Part shown: piece after piece, positions 53,380 to 62,282 of the stretch | Position numbering within the stretch: the first letter of the stretch is position 1 | Layout: every line of letters starts with the position of its first letter | Notes under the pieces: model-generated | Told to the model about the DNA's origin: nothing | Databases searched by the model: none | Seen by the model: only the letters and a program-made list of their open reading frames with translations | Position numbers and translations under genes: made by a program | DNA from: Brevibacillus panacihumi W25 | Lineage (GTDB): Bacteria; Bacillota; Bacilli; Brevibacillales; Brevibacillaceae | Direction: 5' to 3' | Length of the DNA: 64,000 nt | Assembly: GCF_000503775.1 (NCBI RefSeq) | Contig: NZ_KI629782.1 | Coordinates: 2,120,579 to 2,184,578 of the forward strand

Positions 53380-54816
53380 CTAGTTTTTTCTCATTTCGTA
53401 TGTTTGTTCGATGGCTGCCACTGCTTCCTTATATGACTTTTCATTGAGATCTCTTAGAAAAGCTTCCATTTCCCTGCCATGCTTCACGATAATCTGGTCT
53501 TGCTGCTTTTCAATCTTTTCCAGGGCCGAGATGGTTCCTTTGTCCAGGATCTTCAATCTGTTTAGATCGGTAAAGAGAGAAAGAAAATTATAGCTTTCCC
53601 TTACAGAATTGCTGTACCAGTTCGATCCATAGACATGGATAGATGCTGCTTGGGACAGGTTCGCCGACAAAGCATCATAGGTAGCGCCGTTTCTCCACTG
53701 GATCCATTTCCGAGCGATTTCATTCGCCTTCTGAAATTCACTTTGCAACTCTTTTTGATCCTGAATCAATACGTAGCGGCCGCCTGCCGCTTCCGCTACC
53801 TGTTTGAGTTGTCGCTGCCCTTCCCCATCTACTCCAAAGCCGACCACATTGACGATTGGTGTAATATCCGAATCGCCCAACTGTTTTGCCACCGCCACCG
53901 GATCACCGCCGCATGTCTCTATCCCGTCACTGACAAGATAGATGATGTTCGTGCTGTTTTCCCCTTTGTAGGAACGCAGATCCTCTTGTGCCTGCTGCAG
54001 GGCCAAAGCGATCGGAGTCCAGCCAGCCGGTTTGAATTGCGCGAGGGCTTCATTCATCTTTTGCGAATCATACCCTTGCAGCGGGTACATGACGTCGCTT
54101 TTGCTGCAGGAGAGCTCCTTCTGCGATTCCGCCCCGCTCCCTTCGTGTCCGTAAACCCGCAGGCCCACCCGCGCCTCTGGTGGAAGCGATGCAGCGAAGG
54201 AACGAATCGCCTCTTTCGCTGCTTCCATCCGCGTTTTATTTCCTGCCATATGCCCCATACTGCCGCTTGCATCCAGGACAATCATCACATTGTACTGCTC
54301 TTTGAACTGAAAACGCGGATCATCTACCTCGGGATTGCCGAAATCGTTCAATTTGATTTGGTTGATGATTTCCAGCGGTTCCGGGTAGTCCTCGGCTAAA
54401 AGCCCAAGCAAGGCCAGATAATACAATTCAATGGTTTCCTGATCAGGGTCTTTGATATTGGGGATTTGACTTATCACTTTGCGGATTTCTTCCTTCTGCT
54501 TGCCGTAAGTCGTACCAGAAAATAGGCCAGGCGGCATGTTATAAAAATCCTCTGCGGTTTTTGGCAGTTTGCTTAGTTCCGCAGGAATCATCGCCTTGAG
54601 CGCCTTTACTTGCTCTTCTCGCTCGCTTGCGCTAGGCTCTGGTTCAGGTGTCTCTTTTTTTCCTTGCTCGCTGCCATTCGGTTGCGGCTCGACCTTCACA
54701 GGGGGATTATCGGCAGGGGGTGCATCCACTGGCTCTGATTCTGGCGCAGAACAGGCGTACAACCCAACAAAACAAACCAAGAGGATGGCGATAAAGAATG
54801 ATTTCGTTGTTTTCAT
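53380..54816 (-). CDS. VWA-domain lipoprotein (pilus locus), copy 1
   Basis: 478 aa. Lipobox GLYAC (Cys22), a Pro/Glu-rich linker to about residue 65, a helical region, then the VWA domain: MIDAS DASGS from Asp182, LRVYGHEGSGAESQKELSCSKSD, GWTPIALALQQAQEDL, NIIYLVSDGIETCGGDPVAVA. C-terminal ~130 residues helical. Paralog of 47103-48419. Anchored on the outer face of the membrane, it could bind the pilus or a surface ligand through the metal site. Lies behind the flp terminator-like hairpin. Confidence 0.8.
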   Translation of the reverse strand: MKTTKSFFIAILLVCFVGLYACSAPESEPVDAPPADNPPVKVEPQPNGSEQGKKETPEPEPSASEREEQVKALKAMIPAELSKLPKTAEDFYNMPPGLFSGTTYGKQKEEIRKVISQIPNIKDPDQETIELYYLALLGLLAEDYPEPLEIINQIKLNDFGNPEVDDPRFQFKEQYNVMIVLDASGSMGHMAGNKTRMEAAKEAIRSFAASLPPEARVGLRVYGHEGSGAESQKELSCSKSDVMYPLQGYDSQKMNEALAQFKPAGWTPIALALQQAQEDLRSYKGENSTNIIYLVSDGIETCGGDPVAVAKQLGDSDITPIVNVVGFGVDGEGQRQLKQVAEAAGGRYVLIQDQKELQSEFQKANEIARKWIQWRNGATYDALSANLSQAASIHVYGSNWYSNSVRESYNFLSLFTDLNRLKILDKGTISALEKIEKQQDQIIVKHGREMEAFLRDLNEKSYKEAVAAIEQTYEMRKN

Positions 54817-54860
54817 GACGGTATCCGTACCTCCCCCTCTTTTAAAAGCTCTTATTATGT

Positions 54861-54895
54861 AAAAAAGCTGGCATTACAGATGCCTGCATGCCAGC
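54861..54895 (-). terminator. Terminator-like hairpin directly after flp
   Basis: GCTGGCAT (54867-54874) pairs with ATGCCAGC (54888-54895); on the minus strand followed by TTTTTT. It separates the pilin gene from the accessory genes and would let pilin mRNA accumulate above downstream message. Confidence 0.75.
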
Positions 54896-54905
54896 GCACC
54901 CGGCC

Positions 54906-55118
54906 TTATTCTCCCTTGCTGATGCCTTTGATGATGTTGGACAGAGTCTGGGAAACTGCACCACCCACGACTTCATCGTCTTTAAAGAACCCTTGAATCG
55001 CGGCAAAAATGGCCAGGATAACCCCTGCCAGGGCGATCCACTCGATCGCTTGCGCACCTCTCTCGTTGTTCAAGGAAACCATTGTTTTTGCATAGATTTT
55101 TTGAATAGCGTTTGTCAT
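54906..55118 (-). CDS. Flp-type type IVb pilin
   Basis: 70 aa. MTNAIQKIYAKTMVSLNNERG is the basic leader; cleavage is expected after Gly21, leaving AQAIEWIALAGVILAIFAAIQGFF with Glu at +5, the type IVb arrangement. A short acidic/polar end follows (DDEVVGGAVSQTLSNIIKGISKGE). Likely the major pilin, processed by the prepilin peptidase at 60660-61109 and assembled by TadABC. ATG 55118 chosen over the adjacent ATG 55121. Confidence 0.85.
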   Translation of the reverse strand: MTNAIQKIYAKTMVSLNNERGAQAIEWIALAGVILAIFAAIQGFFKDDEVVGGAVSQTLSNIIKGISKGE

Positions 55119-55227
55119 CATATTTCATTACTCCCCTCATGGTTTTAAAAATGAAAAATATACGAATTGCTGTTATCCACTATTGCTCATCCTGATGAGG
55201 GGCATCACCTCCTCTCCACTTAAAATC

Positions 55228-56166
55228 TTATTTAGAGACCATGTCAGACAGCATCGACGTGTTCTCCAAAATATTGAGAACCATCAGCCCGCCAATCAAG
55301 GCAATAGCTGTGGGCGCTACAACAAACGTCGTGATCAGCGTTACTTTAGGAGAAGCCTTTGCCGCCTTTTCCTTGATCAGCTCTTTGCGAATGCGGCGCA
55401 TGTTTTCGGACTGAATCTTGAACGTGACGGCAATCGGAACTCCCAAACGCATGCCCTGAATCAACGCCTTGATCAGCATCTGAAACTCAGGGTTGTCATT
55501 GCGGCGCAGCAGCTGCTCATACGCCTTTTCGCGGGGGACTCCCAAATCCAGCTCTTGATTGAACCGAGAGAATTCCTCTTGGATAGGCCCCTGGAAAAAC
55601 TGCATGACCGCGCGCAGTGATTGATCCAGGCTGACCCCAGCCTGCAAGGTAACACTCACGGTATCCAGAAATTCCGGCAGATCGTAGCGAATCTGGTTTT
55701 GCCGTTCCTTCGCCCGATTTTTCAACAGGACAATCGGCAGGAAATAACCGACCAATGGCCAGACAATCAGTCCGTAGGTGGCAAAGGGGAAGCCCAGGAT
55801 AAACAAGACAATCCCGACAATCCCTCCAAGCAAAGCGAGGAAGATCTTCGTGCCCTGAAACCGCTCGACACTCAAATCGTACGGACGCCCTGCCTTCAGC
55901 AGCCATTCCTCCACCTCATGCGACTCACTGAAAAAATTGATGCGTTGACCGAGCGCGGAGTAGTCGTCACTGTAGGCAAGCAGCTTTTTGATCCACTTCT
56001 CGGATGCTGTCTCCCGCTTGCGTACTTTATAGCCTCGCGTGCCGGTTGTTTCATGCACGTGGTTGATCAGTTTTTCCTTCTCGATTGAATAGCGATAAAA
56101 TTCCTTCAGGAAAATGATAAAAAATAACAGGAACAAAAACAGACAGGTAAGGATCCAAGCGTCCAT
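55228..56166 (-). CDS. tadC: TadC-like inner-membrane assembly protein (T2SF family)
   Basis: 312 aa. N-terminal membrane segment, a cytosolic four-helix T2SF domain (LPEFLDTVSVTLQAGVSLDQSLRAVMQFFQGPIQEEFSRFNQELDLGVPREKAYEQLLRRNDNPEFQMLIKALIQGMRLG) and C-terminal helices ending VVAPTAIALIGGLMVLNILENT. With TadB it forms the membrane platform driven by TadA. Four bases after tadB. Confidence 0.88.
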   Translation of the reverse strand: MDAWILTCLFLFLLFFIIFLKEFYRYSIEKEKLINHVHETTGTRGYKVRKRETASEKWIKKLLAYSDDYSALGQRINFFSESHEVEEWLLKAGRPYDLSVERFQGTKIFLALLGGIVGIVLFILGFPFATYGLIVWPLVGYFLPIVLLKNRAKERQNQIRYDLPEFLDTVSVTLQAGVSLDQSLRAVMQFFQGPIQEEFSRFNQELDLGVPREKAYEQLLRRNDNPEFQMLIKALIQGMRLGVPIAVTFKIQSENMRRIRKELIKEKAAKASPKVTLITTFVVAPTAIALIGGLMVLNILENTSMLSDMVSK

Positions 56167-56170
56167 CTTC

Positions 56171-57097
56171 TCACACCTTTATGTTGGTCACTTTTTTGAC
56201 CAGGACGTAGGACAGGATCGTCCCGACGATAAATACCCCTAGCAAAACCAGGCCAAAACCGGAGAACAACGGGTCGATAAAACCTTTGTTGATTGTGTTC
56301 ATCATCAGCACCAAAGCGATCGGCATGATCGGCACCAGGATGGAGACGTAGCGCTGCTCGGCCGTCATCGTCTTGATCTCCTGATTGACGATGCGCCGAT
56401 CCTCCAGCGTCTCAGCCATCTCCTGCAAGACCTCGCTGAGATTTCCTCCTGCCCTCCGCTGAATGTACAGGGTCGCTGCAAATATGCGAAAATCTCTCGT
56501 CGGAATGCGCTTTTCCATATCCATCAGCGCTTTGTCAAAACCGACGCCCAATTGCAGTTCCCGCGCCATGCGTTTGAATTCCATGCCGGCCGGTTGGGGG
56601 ATTTCTCGCGCCACCAGCTCAATCCCCTGTGTGAGGGTAAGCCCGGCACGCAGCGAGTTGGCGAGCAGTCGGCATACATCTGAGAGCTGATCGTTCATCC
56701 GCTCCTGATATTTGTTGCGACGGATGATGAACAGCAGGTTTTGGATCATGTACATACTGGCTGCACCAATGAGCAGGTTGTAAGGAAATTTCAATCCGAC
56801 AACATTGTTTAGGAAGAATGCCAATCCAAACGAACCAATCAGCATGATTCCGTAATACTCCGAGGGAGCCAGAGAAATATTGGCCTTAATCAGCTTGCCA
56901 TGAATCTCTTGGGCATGAGGCGTGCGGTCGAAGCGATCCCCCCAGTCGGACAGAAAGCTTCGGCGCTGCGCTTTGACGTCGTACCATTCCTCCGCACGCT
57001 TCTTCCACTCCGTCTTCTTCGCCCGGTACCCCAGGTATTCATAGATGCCCCAGATGCCGAGCAGGACGGATAGACTAAATAGGATGGAGATGCTCAC
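56171..57097 (-). CDS. tadB: TadB-like inner-membrane assembly protein (T2SF family)
   Basis: 308 aa. Membrane helix at the start, two more in the middle, T2SF domain (SDVCRLLANSLRAGLTLTQGIELVAREIPQPAGMEFKRMARELQLGVGFDKALMDMEKRIPTRDFRIFAATLYIQRRAGGNLSEVLQEMAETLEDRR) and two C-terminal helices. GTG 57097 lies behind GGAGGTGAAAAGG and overlaps tadA by 23 bases, so the ATPase and platform are translationally coupled. Confidence 0.88.
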   Translation of the reverse strand: MSISILFSLSVLLGIWGIYEYLGYRAKKTEWKKRAEEWYDVKAQRRSFLSDWGDRFDRTPHAQEIHGKLIKANISLAPSEYYGIMLIGSFGLAFFLNNVVGLKFPYNLLIGAASMYMIQNLLFIIRRNKYQERMNDQLSDVCRLLANSLRAGLTLTQGIELVAREIPQPAGMEFKRMARELQLGVGFDKALMDMEKRIPTRDFRIFAATLYIQRRAGGNLSEVLQEMAETLEDRRIVNQEIKTMTAEQRYVSILVPIMPIALVLMMNTINKGFIDPLFSGFGLVLLGVFIVGTILSYVLVKKVTNIKV

Positions 57098-58451
57098 GCC
57101 TTTTCACCTCCGCAGACTTGAACAGGGATTCGTCGATTTCGATGCCGAAGGTCCGCAATCGGTCCAGGCAGCGCGGGATCATGCCTGTCGGCGTAAAATA
57201 GCCGAGCACCTCTCCGGTCTTGCCCATTCCAATGCGTTGAAAACGGAAAATCTCATTGACCTCAATCTGTTTGTCAGGCCCTGTGTAAACCTCCGAGATC
57301 GAGACCATCTTCCTCGTCCCGTCCGAGAGGCGCGTTACCTGGACGATGATGTCGAGAGCACTGACGATGTATTCGCGTATGACCGAAGAAGGCAATTCCA
57401 TCCCGGCCATGATGACCATCCCCTCCAAGCGGTTGAATGCATCTTGCGGGGTGTTGGCATGCACCGTAGTCAAGGAGCCTTCGTGACCCGTGTTCATGGC
57501 TTGCAGCATGTCGAATGCCTCAGCGCCGCGAACCTCCCCGACGATGATACGGTCGGGACGCATCCGCAGAGAGTTGCGGACCAGGTGGCGAATCGTGATC
57601 TCTCCCTTGCCCTCCATGTTGGGGGGACGCGCTTCCAGTCCCACGCAATTGGGTCGATCCAGCTTCAGCTCCGCCGAGTCCTCAATGGTGATGACGCGTT
57701 CGAACAACGGAATGGCTTTGGAGGCGGCGTTGAGCAGGGTCGTCTTCCCGCTTCCCGTCCCTCCCGAGATCAGCACGTTCATCTTCGCCTTGACGACTGA
57801 TTCGAGGAAAAACGCCATTCTGTTGTCAAAGGCATTAAAATTCATCAAGTCCTGCATCGAGTAAGGTTCTTTGCGGAATTTCCGGATCGAGACGAGCGTT
57901 CCGTTCAGGCTGACAGGAGGAATTACGGCGTTTACACGGCTGCCGTCCTTGAGACGGGCATCCACCATCGGCGAGCTTTCGTCGATTCTTCGCCCGAGCG
58001 GGGCTACGATCCGGTCGACGATATGGCGAAGATGCTCCTCGTCCCGGAATTTCAAATCCGTCAGCTCCAGTCGTCCCTTTTTCTCGATATACACTTCCTT
58101 GTGCCCGTTGATGGAAATCTCCGTAATCTCAGGATCTGCCAACAATGGCTCCAAAGGTCCCAAGCCGACGGACTCATTGATCAGTCTGGTCAGCAGCAAT
58201 TCCTTTTCCGTGCGGGGAATGACGACCTTTTCTTCTGACATGTACTGGGACACCATGCGTTCAATCGCCAGTCGCATTTCTCCCGGAGACAAGCTGGTCA
58301 GACGATCCAGATTGGTCTCGCGCAACAGTCTCGCTTTATAGTGATCCGCCAGTTCGTCGATGTACGGATTATGGTAAGCAGGAGCTGCGAGTGGACGGGC
58401 GTCGTTGTCAGGCTTTGCGGGCTGTTCTTCTTTGCGTCGAAATAATGCCAT
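57075..58451 (-). CDS. tadA: TadA/CpaF secretion ATPase
   Basis: 458 aa hexameric traffic ATPase that powers pilus assembly. Walker [10 protein letters not shown] (residues 230-238), Asp box [10 protein letters not shown], Walker [35 protein letters not shown], His box present. N-terminal CpaF domain ([37 protein letters not shown]) intact. Cytosolic. ATG 58451. Confidence 0.95.
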   Translation of the reverse strand: MALFRRKEEQPAKPDNDARPLAAPAYHNPYIDELADHYKARLLRETNLDRLTSLSPGEMRLAIERMVSQYMSEEKVVIPRTEKELLLTRLINESVGLGPLEPLLADPEITEISINGHKEVYIEKKGRLELTDLKFRDEEHLRHIVDRIVAPLGRRIDESSPMVDARLKDGSRVNAVIPPVSLNGTLVSIRKFRKEPYSMQDLMNFNAFDNRMAFFLESVVKAKMNVLISGGTGSGKTTLLNAASKAIPLFERVITIEDSAELKLDRPNCVGLEARPPNMEGKGEITIRHLVRNSLRMRPDRIIVGEVRGAEAFDMLQAMNTGHEGSLTTVHANTPQDAFNRLEGMVIMAGMELPSSVIREYIVSALDIIVQVTRLSDGTRKMVSISEVYTGPDKQIEVNEIFRFQRIGMGKTGEVLGYFTPTGMIPRCLDRLRTFGIEIDESLFKSAEVKRREHLHPI

Positions 58452-58463
58452 GTCCTTCGCCTC

Positions 58464-59618
58464 CTATGACAGCTTGGAAAGTACCCATTTGCGAATATCT
58501 TTGGCAGCGGCGGAAAGCTTTTTTTCATTGGCTTCTCGTTGCAACGGCTGTCCTTGATTGACTGCTGCCTGTACGCCGCGATGATCGCGGCAAATTTCGG
58601 CTGTGATCGGGGTTTGAATCAGTCCTTTCAGATCGGAGACGTTCAGTTCATTGTCCCTGCCGACCTTGTTGACGACGATTTCAAGCCTTCCTTGTGTGTC
58701 GATTCGCAATCTTCTGAACAGATCTTCCACCAGTCTGTACGTCTGCACCGACGGCGTATCCAAATTCATGACGTAATAGATGATATCCGACTCCTCAAGC
58801 GCCGAATACGTAAGTTCGTTCATGTAGGAAGGCAGATCCAGGATGACAAAATCATAGCTGCGACGACTGGCGCGGATCAGCCGCGTAATGAATTCCTCAG
58901 ATATATTTTCTGCCGTTTCCGCATCGCGCGGGCTAACCAGCACTTCCAGCTTGGAATGGGTCTCACGCTGCGACACATTGCGTATATGGTTTTCATTCAT
59001 CTCGTTTATCACAGGAACCAGATCAGCCAAAGTCCTCGTGCTGTCGAGCGAGAAGAAGGTCTCTACTCCACCGTATTGCAGGTTCAGATCGATCAGCAGT
59101 ACTCGTGCGGTCGATTCCAGCTTGAGTGATTGCGCAAAACCGGTGGCCATCTGGGTACGGCCGCTCCCTCCCTTTCCGCTGTAAAAGGAATAGACCTTTC
59201 CCCGTCCTCTGACGAATGCCTTTCCGGTAGCTACAGTCCCTTTTTTGCGCTGCTGATGCTGCTCCAGCTCTGCGATTTTCTCCAAGCGATCCGTCAACAG
59301 CGTCAGTTCGTCCGGCATCAGGATGTATTCGATGGCCCCTGCTCGGATGACATCGCGCACCAGGGCAAAGTCCTGCTTCTCTGTCAAAAAGATGATAATG
59401 CCTTCCGGGAGTTCTCCCTGGATATACTGAACCAGCTCCACCCCTGTGCCATCCTCGGGTTGGACGAGCAACACGACATCAGGCGCGATCCTGTCGATCT
59501 CCTTCTTCACTTCATGCGAAGTCGTATAGTGGACGTTTCGCTGCGCAAGCGATTCGCGCAGCAGATTCTGAATGGAATCATAATCGGCGACCACGAGTAT
59601 CTTCATATCGGTGTTCAT
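58464..59618 (-). CDS. tadZ: TadZ/CpaE-like P-loop protein
   Basis: 384 aa. N-terminal ~115 residues are a receiver-like fold (ILVVADYDSIQNLLRESLAQ, AGAIEYILMPDEL), followed by a MinD/ParA-type ATPase domain: GKGGSGRT at residues 148-155, VLLIDLNLQYGGVETFFSLD, DFVILDLPSYMNEL. The deviant Walker Lys (Lys149) is kept but the second Lys of GKGGxGKT is Arg154, so ATP hydrolysis may be weak or absent. TadZ proteins place the pilus machine in the cell. Twelve bases before tadA. Confidence 0.85.
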   Translation of the reverse strand: MNTDMKILVVADYDSIQNLLRESLAQRNVHYTTSHEVKKEIDRIAPDVVLLVQPEDGTGVELVQYIQGELPEGIIIFLTEKQDFALVRDVIRAGAIEYILMPDELTLLTDRLEKIAELEQHQQRKKGTVATGKAFVRGRGKVYSFYSGKGGSGRTQMATGFAQSLKLESTARVLLIDLNLQYGGVETFFSLDSTRTLADLVPVINEMNENHIRNVSQRETHSKLEVLVSPRDAETAENISEEFITRLIRASRRSYDFVILDLPSYMNELTYSALEESDIIYYVMNLDTPSVQTYRLVEDLFRRLRIDTQGRLEIVVNKVGRDNELNVSDLKGLIQTPITAEICRDHRGVQAAVNQGQPLQREANEKKLSAAAKDIRKWVLSKLS

Positions 59619-59621
59619 ACA

Positions 59622-60467
59622 TTAGCCTCCTGGATTTGAAACTGGTGGTGATGGAGTCCCTGCCGCGGGGGTCTGTGCCGGCGGTGGTTGCTGACCAGGG
59701 ACAGGCGCTGTAGGAGGTGTCTGCGTTCCAGGTGTTGCCGGTGTTGCTGGTGCAGCAGGAGGCGTCGCAGGCTGCTGGCTTTCAGGAGACCCTTCTGTCG
59801 GTGGAGCCCCTTCCCCGGACGGCTTCTCGGAGAACGGCTCGGGTATGCCCAATTCTCCCTTCCCGACGTTCGATTTCAGAATCCTCATGACCTGTGCATA
59901 GTGCTGCTGATGGATAAAGATCGGTACTTGCTCAAATGGCATCTCCAGCGCGACGCCGCGAAATTGATCATCCGATTTGGCGACCATAGCGACGGGCACA
60001 TCCTTCATGAACACCTCTGTGGCAGGTTTGCCATTGTCATTATGAGAGACGATGATATCCACCCGGTCCAAGGCCTCCAGCTGCTGATCGAAAACGATTT
60101 TTCCCGAGGCGTATACCGTGACGAGACGATTGTTCTGATCTCGTACCGTTGTAGCCGGCTTGATGATGTTTTTCGTGATGATGTTGCCTTTTGACAAAGG
60201 AACGACGGTAACTTGGTTTTTCAAGCTTGCTTTATCCGTAATATACGAATCATCTGCAAACTTCTTCGGAATTTCTCTTGTGGTGATCTGGTCCGGTTGA
60301 ATCAAGGCGCGGGATGCAATATCCGTATTCGCCACGTAGATTTCCACCATTTCACCCAGTTGTGCATTCAGATCCTTGATTTTCTTTAAAAACAAAAAGC
60401 CTGCTCCTGCCGCCAGCAATATGGATAGCGCCAGAAAAATAATGGCTCTACGCTTGGATTCAAGCAT
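59622..60467 (-). CDS. RcpC/CpaB-like pilus assembly protein
   Basis: 281 aa. N-terminal membrane anchor (RAIIFLALSILLAAGAGFLFLKKI), then an SAF domain (VEIYVANTDIASRALIQPDQITTREIPKKFADDSYI...VTVVPLSKGNIITKNII) and a beta region (RVDIIVSHNDNGKPATEVFMKDVPVAMVAK); the last ~80 residues are a Pro/Ala/Thr/Gly-rich tail. In Gram-negatives RcpC/CpaB modulates the secretin; here, in a monoderm, its partner is unclear, and the proline-rich tail may span the wall. ATG 60467 fits the family start. Confidence 0.85.
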   Translation of the reverse strand: MLESKRRAIIFLALSILLAAGAGFLFLKKIKDLNAQLGEMVEIYVANTDIASRALIQPDQITTREIPKKFADDSYITDKASLKNQVTVVPLSKGNIITKNIIKPATTVRDQNNRLVTVYASGKIVFDQQLEALDRVDIIVSHNDNGKPATEVFMKDVPVAMVAKSDDQFRGVALEMPFEQVPIFIHQQHYAQVMRILKSNVGKGELGIPEPFSEKPSGEGAPPTEGSPESQQPATPPAAPATPATPGTQTPPTAPVPGQQPPPAQTPAAGTPSPPVSNPGG

Positions 60468-60659
60468 GCGATGATTCCCTCTCCTTAGGTAAACGCTTTT
60501 GTTTATAGGGTGGAGCCACAAGAAATTTTACATGATTAACCTGCAAAAATCGCCACATTTACCGTAAATTTTTAGTTAAGATGGTAAAATAAGGTAAAAG
60601 TCCCAAACGAAACCCCTACAGATCCTCCAGTTTTCCTACTGGATGCCCGTTCTATGTGC

Positions 60660-61109
60660 TTAGTAATAGAAGGAAACCATCATCAAAAACATCGTTCCAG
60701 AAGCGATATACGGGGCCATGGGGATCTCCTGTTTGTTGCTCCTCTTCATGACTTTGGCCGCAATCCAGATCGGGATCACGCAGAGTCCCGCGAGGAGGTA
60801 AGTTAGTCCCATGACGAGCAGGCCAGCCTGCCACCCCAGTGCCGCTCCCACGACCGCAAACAGCTTGATATCTCCTCCGCCTAATTGCCCTCTGCTTATG
60901 ACAGCCATGACGAGCGTGATTCCTCCAAGTACGACGACGCCTAGTACGAACGAAAACCATCGGTCGGTATGGACAAACGCATGGTAAAGCAAAAAGTAAG
61001 CAATTCCAGGCAAGGTAACCCAGTCGTAAATCATCTTGCTGCGCAAATCGGTGTAGACGGCAACCCCCATGATGATCAGCATGGGAATGAAGACGTAGGC
61101 TGTCAGCAA
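60660..61109 (-). CDS. tadV: Prepilin peptidase TadV/CpaA (A24 family)
   Basis: 149 aa, short A24 aspartyl protease without the methylase domain. First active Asp in AVYTDLRSKMIYDW, second in QLGGGDIKLF (GGGD.K), about 60 residues apart; six membrane helices. It should cleave Flp and the TadE/G pseudopilins. TTG 61109 is six bases behind AAGGAGG; ATG 61115 touches that site and is the alternative. First gene of the Tad operon. Confidence 0.85.
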   Translation of the reverse strand: MLTAYVFIPMLIIMGVAVYTDLRSKMIYDWVTLPGIAYFLLYHAFVHTDRWFSFVLGVVVLGGITLVMAVISRGQLGGGDIKLFAVVGAALGWQAGLLVMGLTYLLAGLCVIPIWIAAKVMKRSNKQEIPMAPYIASGTMFLMMVSFYY

Positions 61110-61375
61110 ACACATCCTCCTTCCTACATTTGGGTTATGACGTCAAACTCACAGACGGACAATTGGCATATTTTGTTGCAATGGGACAAAAAATATTGGA
61201 TTTTTTTCTCAGGAACAAGGACTTTTCACAGGCAGCCTGTCCGTCTGGCTGGGAGTAACGCCTTATCCGAGCACTTTGCGCTATATGGTCCGTCCCCAGA
61301 CGGATCACCTGAACTCTGGACTGTGTTAGACTGGAGAATATGGAATGGAAGATTGAGGTAAAGGGATTCTTTTGG

Positions 61376-61861
61376 ATGAAGGATATGATGGGTTATGTTT
61401 TGATTGGAATAGGCACACTCTTTGTATTGGCGACCTACAGTGGCCTGGAAATGAAGATGGACGTCCTCTGGCCCGCGTTTCTGTTGATTCCGGGGATTGG
61501 TTTTCATCTGATGTTTTTCATGAATCCGCAGCCCAAGCGAGCAGGCCTTCTCGTACCCGGCGGCATCCTGCTGGTCTACGCGCCCCTGTTCTTTTTCAGC
61601 GCCCTGTTGCTGGACGGAGACATGAGCAAGACCTGGCCCGTATTCCTCTTGGGCCCTGCCGTGGGTCTTTTTGAGCTGTACATCTTCGGCGGACGCAAAC
61701 ACGCCTTGTTGATTCCCATCTCCCTATTGACCGTCGTCGCGTTCATCTTTCTGGCGTCAAACCTCTTGTCGACCCAATTCGGAGGAATCTTGGGGATGAT
61801 TCTCATCGTTTGCGGAGGATTTATCTTGATTCGTAAAAAGCAGAGCGACACCCGCTTATAG
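61376..61861 (+). CDS. Small polytopic membrane protein
   Basis: 161 aa with about five or six hydrophobic segments (MGYVLIGIGTLFVLATYSGL; LWPAFLLIPGIGFHLMFFM; GLLVPGGILLVYAPLFFFSALLL; WPVFLLGPAVGLFELYIFG; LLIPISLLTVVAFIFLAS; ILGMILIVCGGFILI). Resembles LiaI/LiaF-type transmembrane domains but is not clearly assigned. ATG 61376 with AAAGGG upstream; ATG 61340 lies too near GGAG. Divergent from the Tad operon. Confidence 0.6.
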   Translation: MKDMMGYVLIGIGTLFVLATYSGLEMKMDVLWPAFLLIPGIGFHLMFFMNPQPKRAGLLVPGGILLVYAPLFFFSALLLDGDMSKTWPVFLLGPAVGLFELYIFGGRKHALLIPISLLTVVAFIFLASNLLSTQFGGILGMILIVCGGFILIRKKQSDTRL

Positions 61862-61911
61862 CAGCGCACTCGACTCCCTTTTGCAAAGTGCACCAGGAGG
61901 CATTCACACTC

Positions 61912-62238
61912 ATGAAAAAGCTAACACTGTTGTCCGAAGTCAAGGATCATGTCGAAACAAATCCAGTAAGCCTTTTGTTCATAAAAATGGCGAACTGCGG
62001 GGTATGCGACGCAACCTTGGAGAAAACCGTCCAACTGCTGCAATCCTACCCGGAAATACCGGCCGGGGTGGTCTCTATCGAAGATACGCCTTCACTCGCG
62101 GGAGAATGGCTTGTCTTTACCGCCCCCACCATCCTGCTGTTCATGGAGGGAAAAGAGGTACATCGCCAATCGCGAATTGTCGTGTTTGGCGAGTTGGAAA
62201 ATGCCTTGCACAGAGCAAAAAAGGTGTCCACCGAGTAG
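61912..62238 (+). CDS. Thioredoxin family protein
   Basis: 108 aa. CGVC active site at Cys29 and Cys32 (IKMANCGVCDATLEK) with the cis-Pro loop FTAPTILLFMEGKEV: a short thioredoxin-fold protein of the YbbN/bacillithiol-era type, probably cytosolic dithiol exchange. ATG 61912 with AGGAGG eleven bases upstream. The strong terminator begins inside its last codons. Convergent with the gamma-glutamyltransferase gene. Confidence 0.8.
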   Translation: MKKLTLLSEVKDHVETNPVSLLFIKMANCGVCDATLEKTVQLLQSYPEIPAGVVSIEDTPSLAGEWLVFTAPTILLFMEGKEVHRQSRIVVFGELENALHRAKKVSTE

Positions 62239-62264
62239 GGAACCTACTCAGGTGGACACCTTTT
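62219..62264. terminator. Bidirectional terminator between trx-like and ggt genes
   Basis: AAGGTGTCCACC (62221-62232) pairs with GGTGGACACCTT (62251-62262) and an inner GAGTAGG with CCTACTC; A and T runs on both sides. The long stem includes the thioredoxin-like stop codon. Confidence 0.85.
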
Positions 62265-62282
62265 CACTTTTCATCAAGAACA

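Noticed and set aside
60488-60501. Catabolite-control (cre) like sequence GGTAAACGCTTTTG upstream of the RcpC-like gene
   Set aside because: Eleven of fourteen positions fit, but both ends deviate and there is no second support.
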